This document shows, piece by piece, positions 1 through 4,889 of a DNA stretch of 10,914 nt (within the stretch, counting starts at the first letter, position 1; the number at the start of each line of letters is the position of its first letter). Location of the stretch: assembly GCA_964496575.1 (NCBI GenBank), contig CAZCAC010000195.1, forward strand, positions 1-10,914, given 5' to 3'. The stretch is from CAZCAC01 sp964496575. Its GTDB lineage: Bacteria > Planctomycetota > UBA1135 > GCA-002686595. The position numbers and the translations under genes were made by a program. Under the pieces are notes generated by a model that saw nothing but the letters and a program-made list of their open reading frames with translations, ran no database searches and had not been told where the DNA came from.

Positions 1-30
1 GGGGGAGGAGACGGTGGTGGAGTTGCCCTA

Positions 31-186
31 GCAGAATCAGAAACAGACCACAGAGGACACAGAGAACAGAACCAGAGGAAGATAACTACCAGAAGGATCG
101 GCGAAGCCGATCCTTCTGGTAGTTATCTTCCTCTGGTTCTGTTCTCTGTGTCCTCTGTGTCCTCTGTGGTTTATTCCTGATTCTGC
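31..186. repeat. Long imperfect inverted repeat (hairpin) with 54-bp perfect inner stem
   Basis: The left arm (31-102) and right arm (106-186) are reverse complements around a 3-nt loop, GAA at 103-105. The innermost 54 bp (49-102 with 106-159) pair without a mismatch. Further out, the right arm has one additional 9-nt unit. After that shift ACCACAGAGG pairs again (47-56 with 161-170), then a 6-nt block with three mismatches, then a closing 10-bp arm GCAGAATCAG (31-40) / CTGATTCTGC (177-186). The arms are therefore diverged copies of one sequence, not an exact fold-back. No protein is encoded inside. It lies 55 nt past the stop of the minus-strand amidohydrolase gene, so its RNA could fold and stabilise or end that transcript. 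It has no run of T typical of an intrinsic terminator. It could be a dispersed non-autonomous repeat element; its genome copy number cannot be seen here. Confidence 0.9.
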
Positions 187-192
187 TTCCGG

Positions 193-220
193 TCTCTGTG
201 TTCTCCGTATCCTCCGTGAT
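193..220. repeat. Degenerate third copy of the 9-nt CTCTGTG repeat units
   Basis: Three units, TCTCTGTGT, TCTCCGTAT and CCTCCGTGA, follow each other at 9-nt spacing. They resemble the units at 142-170 in the right arm of the neighbouring inverted repeat (TTCTCTGTG, TCCTCTGTG, TCCTCTGTG). This copy has several C/T and G/A changes and lies just outside the hairpin, between it and the end of the amidohydrolase gene. On the minus strand it reads as CACGGAGGATACGGAG-like sequence. It looks like an older, eroded copy of the same repeat family. Confidence 0.7.
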
Positions 221-240
221 CCGATCGATGTGGGCGCAGA

Positions 241-1989
241 TCAGGCACCCGGGCCGCCGAACTCCAGAACCCCGAAGCGCTCCGGCGTGTGGAAGTTCCC
301 GCGCAGGACCGGTCGCCAGGCGAGGTAGGCGTCGTTCGCCCGGTCGCAGCGGTAGAGGTTCATCCGCCAGCGCGTACCCTCCTCCGGTCTCGGCGTGTCG
401 AAGGCGGCCAGCGGGACGCGCAGCACGGCGGTCCAGCGTCTCGCCTCCTCGTCCACCTCGACGGCGCTGACGAAGCCGCTGCTCCAGGCGAGGTCCTTGT
501 CGGGCAGGTCGATCTCGAGATCGAGCTGCTCGCCGTTCGGCGCCACCTCGAGCTCGACGTAGCGTGCGATCCGGTCGGGGTGGGCGCCGATGAACGCCTC
601 GACGACGTCGCGCTCCCACAACCCCTCGCGCTCCTCCGTCGACGGTGGGTCGAACACGGTCAGCTCGGTGAAGGGGCACGAGTAGCGCAGGTAGAGGTTC
701 TCCTCGCTCCACAGGATCCGCACCTCGGTCGACATCTCCGGCCGGGCGGTCGCGTCGAGCGAGGCGTACTCCAGCCACACCGGCCGCGCCGTCTCCCACG
801 AGGGGTGATCGAAGCTCGGCTCGAAGTCGGACTCGATCCGGCGGGCCCGCGCGACCGGCGGCGGCAGCGAGCGCGCGATCAGCTTCGCCGAGCTGTCGAA
901 GTAGATCTTGCGCAGCACCTCGTCGGAGAGCCCGATGCCGTCGATCGTCCAGTTGCCCTGGATCGGCGTCATGTGCTCGAAGCCCTCGTCGTTCGTCTCC
1001 AGCCAGCGCCACTGCTTGCGGTAGAACTCCCTCGCCACCTCCTCGCTAGGCGGCGGCCCGTCTCCGCCCGAACCGAGGATGAAGCGGTTGTAGGACATGA
1101 AGTCGGTGCCGAAGAAGATCCGATCGGCGTGTCGGTTGAACACCTCGCGCACCACCTCCGGGTCGTGACGGCCGAGCTCGGGAATCCGCGCGGCGAGGTC
1201 GACCATCATGTTCGGATAGCGATCGAGCCACTGCCCGACCATCGCGACGTCCTCGGGATTGTTGCCGAAGTGCACGCAGACGAAGGTCGTCGCGGGGTGC
1301 CGCTCGACCACCCGGTTGCGCGCCTCGAGCAGCGCCTCGCGCGAGGGGTACTTCTCCGGGTCCCCGAACCACCACCCCGGGTGATCGCCGAGCTCCTCCC
1401 AGCGCTCGTTCGAGGGCTCGTACGGCGCCCAGAAGGCCTTCGGGTCGGAGGTGTGGATCGAGACCGGCAGGTCGAGCTCGCCGCAGCGCTTCCATACCGG
1501 ATCGAGCTTGGGGTCGTCGACGGCGATCAGCTTCCCCGAGCCGTCGCGGAGGCTGAGGCCGAGCCGCTTGAACTCCTTCAGTCCCGCGGTGCCCAGCCGG
1601 TAGCCCTCGTCGATCTGCTGAACGGCCCGCTCCGACCAGTCCTCGTCGTCCCACCCGGAGTAGTCGAGGAGCATGTACTGCACGAAGCGACCCGGCGCGT
1701 GCTGCTCGAAGAGGTCCCTCGTGCGCTCGAAGCCCGAAGGCTGATCGCCGCTGCGCGTGACCGTTCCGGCGCCGAGGTTCGCGCCGACGCCGATGCCGAC
1801 CGCGTCCATGATCGCGACGGCTCGATCGATCTCCCTCTCGCCCGCGGCGACGTGCATGTGCAGGTCGATCGTTCGCCGCTCGCGCCGCCACTCCTCCGCG
1901 GCCGCGGAGAGGGCCCACTCCGATTCCTGCGGGGCTCCGGATTGAACGAGCAGGGAGAACAGAACACCCGACAGCAGAGCTCCGACCAT
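241..1989 (-). CDS. Exported amidohydrolase (amidohydrolase_2 type) with C-terminal CBM9-like domain
   Basis: A 582-residue protein in two parts. Residues 1-20 are hydrophobic and look like a signal peptide, though without N-terminal basic residues. Residues about 38-375 are a TIM-barrel metal-dependent hydrolase of the amidohydrolase_2 group: DLHMH (42-46) supplies the first metal histidines, GLKEF has K138, SIHTSD has H179, CVHFGN has H240 and FFGTDF has D296. Residues about 385-580 resemble the CBM9-like domain found at the ends of many secreted enzymes: TEVRILWSEENLYLRY (421-436), ERDVVEAFIG (459-468), YVELEVAPNG (478-487), and a closing LAWRPVLRGNFHTPERFG. The start has a strong AAGGAGG (1996-2002) 6 nt upstream. 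It lies 28 nt after the small membrane protein gene and probably shares its transcript. It likely hydrolyses or decarboxylates a small substrate outside the cytoplasm; the substrate is unknown and sugar binding by the tail is unproven. Confidence 0.88.
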   Translation of the reverse strand: MVGALLSGVLFSLLVQSGAPQESEWALSAAAEEWRRERRTIDLHMHVAAGEREIDRAVAIMDAVGIGVGANLGAGTVTRSGDQPSGFERTRDLFEQHAPGRFVQYMLLDYSGWDDEDWSERAVQQIDEGYRLGTAGLKEFKRLGLSLRDGSGKLIAVDDPKLDPVWKRCGELDLPVSIHTSDPKAFWAPYEPSNERWEELGDHPGWWFGDPEKYPSREALLEARNRVVERHPATTFVCVHFGNNPEDVAMVGQWLDRYPNMMVDLAARIPELGRHDPEVVREVFNRHADRIFFGTDFMSYNRFILGSGGDGPPPSEEVAREFYRKQWRWLETNDEGFEHMTPIQGNWTIDGIGLSDEVLRKIYFDSSAKLIARSLPPPVARARRIESDFEPSFDHPSWETARPVWLEYASLDATARPEMSTEVRILWSEENLYLRYSCPFTELTVFDPPSTEEREGLWERDVVEAFIGAHPDRIARYVELEVAPNGEQLDLEIDLPDKDLAWSSGFVSAVEVDEEARRWTAVLRVPLAAFDTPRPEEGTRWRMNLYRCDRANDAYLAWRPVLRGNFHTPERFGVLEFGGPGA

Positions 1990-2017
1990 GACGTGCCTCC
2001 TTCGCGCGGAATGCGCT

Positions 2018-2224
2018 TCAGAAGAGAAAGTACAGGCCGACCTGCGTCGCGGCCAGGGGCACCACCCACCAGCGCAGGTCGCGCCACCGTGAACGGTCCG
2101 GAGCGCCCTTCCACAGCTCCTCGGGGGGAAGTCGCCAGACCCAGCCGAGGATGGCGACCCACAGGAGGGCGTGCAGCACGGCGCCCCAGCGCGGGTCCTC
2201 CGCTCCGATCCACTCGAAGTTCAC
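2018..2224 (-). CDS. Small two-helix membrane protein, possible symporter subunit
   Basis: A 68-residue protein starting with GTG in the overlap GTGA, which is also the stop of the symporter gene (4-base overlap), so its translation is probably coupled to the symporter. Two hydrophobic segments are visible, about residues 14-32 and 51-68, joined by a charged loop, with the C-terminus ending in GLYFLF. Small two-helix proteins encoded beside sodium:solute symporters are known (DUF4212 small subunits; YhdT/DUF997 next to PanF), and this gene fits that pattern by size, position and topology. I cannot assign it to either family. Its N-terminus NFEWIG repeats a hexapeptide found inside the symporter (residues 75-80), with an 18-nt identical DNA stretch. 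The amidohydrolase start follows 28 nt after the stop. Confidence 0.7.
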   Translation of the reverse strand: MNFEWIGAEDPRWGAVLHALLWVAILGWVWRLPPEELWKGAPDRSRWRDLRWWVVPLAATQVGLYFLF

Positions 2225-3687
2225 GCTTCCACCTCCCGAGCGCTCCGCGGGAACACGAGACTCCCGGCGACCAGCAGCAGCATCGCCACACAGAACGACC
2301 ACCAGGCGATGTGCAGCCAGTGGACGTCGCCCGCTCGGTGGAGGATCACCGACGCGCCGATCCCTCCGACCAGGCACGCGATCCCGCCACCGGGGCTCAC
2401 CCTTCGCCACAGCACCGCGCCGAAGAGGAGCGCCAGCGTCGGGCCCTGGAAGAAGGAGAGGTAGCTCTGGAACGCGTCGTAGATCGTCGCGTAACGGTCG
2501 ACGATCGGGACCATCGCGATCCCGGCGGCGATGATGGCCAGCGAACCGAGGCGGCCGACCAGGAGGTAGTGCCGCTCCGACCGCCGGCGCCAGAGGAAGC
2601 GCGCGTACAGGTCCCTGGTCAGCACCGTCGCGGCGGAGTTCGCGTACGAGTCGACGCTCGACATCAGCGCCGCGAGGAAGGCTGCGTACAGGAGGCCGCG
2701 CAGCCCGACCGGTGCGAAGCGGCCGATCAGGTCGGGGTAGACCTCGTTCGGATCGACTCCACCTCGCTCGGCGAGCAGCACCACCGCCAGCAGCCCGGGC
2801 AGCACGAAAGCGAGCGGGACCACGACCTTGAGAAACGCACCGAAGAGCATCGCCGCGCGCGCGTGCCACTCCGATCGAGCGCCCAGCGTTCGCTGCACGA
2901 TCGCCTGGTTGCCGATCCAGTAGGCGGGGGAGAGCACGAAGCCGAGCCCGAGCAGGACGCCGGTCCAGGGGAACCCCCACAGCTCACCCTGCTCGTTCTC
3001 CAGCCCGACCGGTTGAAGCAGCTCGAGGTGATGCTGGGTGTCGTCCCCGAGCGCGGCGAGCCCTTCGCGGAGCCCACCGAAGCCGCCGACCTCGGCCAGT
3101 GCGATCGCCGCGATGGCGATGCCGCCGACGAACAGGATGGCGCACTGGATCACGTCGGTGACCACCACCGCGCCGAGTCCACCGCCGACGGTGTACACCG
3201 CGACGATCGCCGCGGTGACGACGATCGAGTGCCAGCGGTTCCACCCGAGGACACCCTCGAGCATCGAGGCGGAGGCCTGGAAGAACACTCCGAGCGCGGC
3301 CGACATGAAGATCACCGCGACGATGGCGAGCACCCCGCGCACCCCCGGCCCGTAGGTCCTTCCGAGGAACTCGGGGATCGAGTGGACGCCGAGCCGCCAG
3401 TAGAGCGGGATGAACAGGAGCCCGCCGACGACCATCGCCGGCACGCAGCCGATCCACTCGAAGTTCGCCTGGGTGATCCCGTAGCGGAAGGCGTTCCCCG
3501 TGCCCCCGACCATCTCCAGCGCGCCGATGTCGGAGACGACCAGCGACATGCCGATGGCCCAGAAGGGCAGCCGGCGCCCGGCGAGGAAGAAGTCGGACGT
3601 GGAGCGAACCCGCCTCGCGAGCCAGAGGCCGAGGAGCAGCGTGGCGCCGAGGTAGACGACGACCACGGTGGTGTCGATCCAGTGCAC
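2221..3687 (-). CDS. Sodium:solute symporter (SSS family, SLC5-like)
   Basis: A 488-residue inner-membrane transporter with about 13 hydrophobic segments, the usual length for the family. Family marks in order: STSDFFLAGRRLPFWAIGMS (29-48); YTVGGGLGAVVVTDVIQ (165-181); QRTLGARSEWHARAAMLFGAFLK region (265-287); and AALMSSVDSYANSAATVLTRD (339-359). The serine pair S343-S344 corresponds by motif to the Na2-site serines of vSGLT. It should import an organic solute with sodium. The specificity is not readable; the neighbouring hydrolase may produce or consume the solute. The start is GTG at 3685-3687; no clear Shine-Dalgarno lies upstream and no in-frame ATG offers a better choice. The upstream VOC gene ends 78 nt before it on the same strand, so co-transcription is possible. 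Confidence 0.9.
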   Translation of the reverse strand: MHWIDTTVVVVYLGATLLLGLWLARRVRSTSDFFLAGRRLPFWAIGMSLVVSDIGALEMVGGTGNAFRYGITQANFEWIGCVPAMVVGGLLFIPLYWRLGVHSIPEFLGRTYGPGVRGVLAIVAVIFMSAALGVFFQASASMLEGVLGWNRWHSIVVTAAIVAVYTVGGGLGAVVVTDVIQCAILFVGGIAIAAIALAEVGGFGGLREGLAALGDDTQHHLELLQPVGLENEQGELWGFPWTGVLLGLGFVLSPAYWIGNQAIVQRTLGARSEWHARAAMLFGAFLKVVVPLAFVLPGLLAVVLLAERGGVDPNEVYPDLIGRFAPVGLRGLLYAAFLAALMSSVDSYANSAATVLTRDLYARFLWRRRSERHYLLVGRLGSLAIIAAGIAMVPIVDRYATIYDAFQSYLSFFQGPTLALLFGAVLWRRVSPGGGIACLVGGIGASVILHRAGDVHWLHIAWWSFCVAMLLLVAGSLVFPRSAREVEA

Positions 3688-3765
3688 GGGGCGAGCATAC
3701 GAGCGGGCCGGAGGCGCCGCAATCCAAAGCGTGCACCCTGCCCTCGGCCCGCTTCGTCGCGCCCG

Positions 3766-4152
3766 CTACTGGCTCTGGCCGCTCAGGTCCTGGTAGAGCA
3801 TCAGCTTGTTCCCGTCGGGATCGTAGAAGGTCGCCAGGCGCACCATCTCCGGAATGGTCAGCGTGTCGCCGTCGAAGCCGACGCCCTTCTCCTCCAGGGT
3901 CGAGCGGGCGAGGTCGATGTCCTTGACCCCGAAGGTCATGGTCGCGCCGCCCTCGACCTGGAGCTCATCGACCTGGGAGAGGCCGACGTTGACACGCTCC
4001 ACGGGGCTGGCCATCTCGCACCAGGCCATCTCGTCGAGCTTGTAGAGCAGCTTGAAGCCGAGGATGCCCTCGTACCAGCGGATCGCCGCGTCCAGGTCCT
4101 TCACCCCCATGGCGCAGGTGAGGCCGCCGTCGTAGCCGAGTTCGGGTGTCAT
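3766..4152 (-). CDS. VOC-superfamily (glyoxalase/bleomycin-resistance-like) protein
   Basis: A 128-residue cytoplasmic protein with two beta-alpha-beta-beta-beta modules: GLTCAMGVKDLDAAIRWYEG (10-29) with ILGFKL, and TMTFGVKDIDLARSTLEEKG (71-90) followed by FYDPDGNKLMLYQ (109-121). The length is normal for a single-chain VOC protein. In metal-dependent members a His usually opens the first strand and a Glu sits in the last DPDGNxxE motif; here these are T/C and M, so the protein may bind ligand without the usual metal site. The start has AGGAGGA (4157-4163) just upstream. It is the first gene after a strong divergent promoter (4231-4259) and faces an HxlR-type regulator, an arrangement known for electrophile or quinone response genes such as catE in Bacillus. 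The substrate is unknown. Confidence 0.85.
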   Translation of the reverse strand: MTPELGYDGGLTCAMGVKDLDAAIRWYEGILGFKLLYKLDEMAWCEMASPVERVNVGLSQVDELQVEGGATMTFGVKDIDLARSTLEEKGVGFDGDTLTIPEMVRLATFYDPDGNKLMLYQDLSGQSQ

Positions 4153-4200
4153 GTCTTCCTCCTGATGGTGTTCGGTCGTGGTCCGGCGAGCAGTCTTTCG

Positions 4201-4219
4201 TGGATCCGGCTTGGATCCG
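4201..4219. repeat. Two direct TGGATCCG repeats 11 bp apart
   Basis: TGGATCCG occurs at 4201-4208 and 4212-4219, so the copies are spaced by 11 bp, about one helical turn. Each contains the palindrome GGATCC. They lie just downstream of the predicted start of the minus-strand VOC transcript, in its 5' leader, and just upstream of the regulator's promoter region. They could be an additional protein-binding site, or chance. Confidence 0.4.
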
Positions 4220-4238
4220 AGCGTGGTACATTTATATA
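4211..4238 (+). promoter_or_regulatory. Possible promoter of the HxlR-type regulator gene
   Basis: TTGGAT (4211-4216) and TATATA (4233-4238) are spaced by 16 bp and would start transcription near 4245, only about 8 nt before the ATG at 4253. No Shine-Dalgarno precedes that ATG, so a leaderless or near-leaderless mRNA is possible. The -35 match is weak. The palindrome at 4235-4247 would cover the -10 element and start site, giving autorepression. Confidence 0.35.
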
Positions 4239-4259
4239 GTCACTATACTTTCATGTCAA
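4231..4259 (-). promoter_or_regulatory. Near-consensus sigma70 promoter for the VOC gene
   Basis: On the minus strand TTGACA (4254-4259, 6/6 consensus) is followed after exactly 17 bp by TATAAA (4231-4236, 5/6). Transcription would start near 4224, leaving a leader of about 70 nt before the VOC start at 4152. The AT-rich block stands out in GC-rich surroundings. The -35 element overlaps the first codons of the divergent regulator. The transcript could continue through the symporter, small protein and amidohydrolase genes. Confidence 0.75.
4235..4247. promoter_or_regulatory. Palindromic operator TATAGT-C-ACTATA
   Basis: A perfect 6-bp inverted repeat with a 1-bp centre. It overlaps the end of the -10 element and most of the spacer of the VOC promoter, so a bound repressor would block RNA polymerase. 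It starts 18 bp upstream of the regulator's own ATG. HxlR-family dimers are known to bind short AT-rich palindromes in divergent gaps. The adjacent tandem HxlR-type protein is the natural candidate; binding is inferred. Confidence 0.65.
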
Positions 4260-4825
4260 GCGGTTCTTCCTCCACCCCATCGGCGAAGAGCGGCCGGCTG
4301 GCCGCCCTCTTCCACTGTCGCTGGGCCGTGCCGGTTCTCGCCGAGCTCCACGGGAACCCGGCCCACGGCCGGGTGGCCGCGCTGATGAACCGGCTCGGAA
4401 CGGGGCGTGAGTCCCTCCGGCGCGCGCTGACCGCCCTGGAGGAGCTCGGCCTGGTCGGCCGCAATCGGGGCTACGGACACCCCCTCCGCCCGGAATTCGT
4501 CCTCTCGCCGGCGGGATCTCGCCTCGGGCCCTGGGCCGGGGAATTCCTGTCGGGCGCGCGCCGGCGCGGCTTGCTGGACCTCCTCCTCCGCAAGTGGTCG
4601 GTGCCGGTGCTGGTCGCCCTCGGCGAGGGGGGTGATCGCTTCTCGCACCTCGAGGCGGCGCTTCCGGGCATCACCGCCCGGGCCCTGGCCCTCTCGCTCA
4701 AGGATCTGGAGAAGGCGGGCCTGGTGGAGCGGCGCGTGACGGACGGTCATCCGGTCGCGGTCCGCTACCGGCTATCGAGAAGAGGACGTGGGCTCGCCCG
4801 CCTCGCCGGGGAAGTGCCGACGTAG
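4253..4825 (+). CDS. Transcriptional regulator with two tandem HxlR-type winged-helix domains
   Basis: A 190-residue protein with an internal duplication. Domain 1 (about 16-98) and domain 2 (about 107-188) align at an offset of 90-91 residues: RWAVPVLAEL (23-32) with KWSVPVLVAL (114-123); LEELGLVGR (62-70) with LEKAGLVER (152-160); GHP (75-77) with GHP (165-167); LSPAGSRL (84-91) with LSRRGRGL (174-181); AGE (95-97) with AGE (185-187). HxlR proteins are usually single-domain dimers of roughly 100-150 residues, so this looks like a covalent pseudo-dimer able to bind a palindrome as one chain. C22 is the only cysteine; redox-sensing HxlR proteins such as YodB and HypR use an N-terminal cysteine, but this one sits closer to the conserved Trp. 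ATG 4253 is preferred over a GTG at 4178 because an earlier start would place the palindrome inside the gene. It probably represses the divergent VOC promoter and itself. Confidence 0.8.
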   Translation: MSSGSSSTPSAKSGRLAALFHCRWAVPVLAELHGNPAHGRVAALMNRLGTGRESLRRALTALEELGLVGRNRGYGHPLRPEFVLSPAGSRLGPWAGEFLSGARRRGLLDLLLRKWSVPVLVALGEGGDRFSHLEAALPGITARALALSLKDLEKAGLVERRVTDGHPVAVRYRLSRRGRGLARLAGEVPT

Positions 4826-4845
4826 CACGGCGCCGGGACAGAATC

Positions 4846-4857
4846 CGTCACGTGACG
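4846..4857. repeat. Perfect 12-bp palindrome between convergent gene ends
   Basis: CGTCACGTGACG is its own reverse complement. It lies in the 64-bp gap between the stop of the regulator gene (4825) and the stop of the lipoprotein gene (4890), flanked by GAATCC copies at 4841-4846 and 4857-4862. With no loop and no T-run it is a poor intrinsic terminator. It may be a binding site or chance. Confidence 0.4.
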
Positions 4858-4889
4858 AATCCTGGCCTGGCACCGTACTGCCGTATCGA

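Noticed and set aside
31..186. Reading the hairpin as a complete insertion sequence
   Set aside because: There is no transposase gene and the whole structure is only 156 bp; at most it is a non-autonomous element.
31..220. Reading the repeats as a CRISPR array
   Set aside because: The units are 9 nt with no spacers of constant length and no cas genes are nearby.
86..1012. A minus-strand open frame ending with T-E-D/Q-R-T repeats that runs into the long hairpin
   Set aside because: Its main part is a shadow of the amidohydrolase gene in another frame, and its tail translates the 9-nt repeats. No signal of a real protein.
2225..2980. Upstream extension of the 68-residue protein frame to about 320 residues
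   Set aside because: The extension is an Arg-rich shadow of the symporter gene; only the part after the GTGA overlap looks like a protein.
289..4239. A 1316-codon open frame on the plus strand spanning four minus-strand genes
   Set aside because: It is antisense to well-supported genes, crosses their intergenic gaps, and its product is a low-complexity Arg/Pro/Glu/Asp/His-rich string with no domain. It is a by-product of GC-rich codon use in the opposite strand.
4178..4252. A GTG start 75 nt upstream for the regulator
   Set aside because: It would put the promoter and the palindromic operator inside the coding sequence and add a tail without HxlR similarity; ATG 4253 is better.
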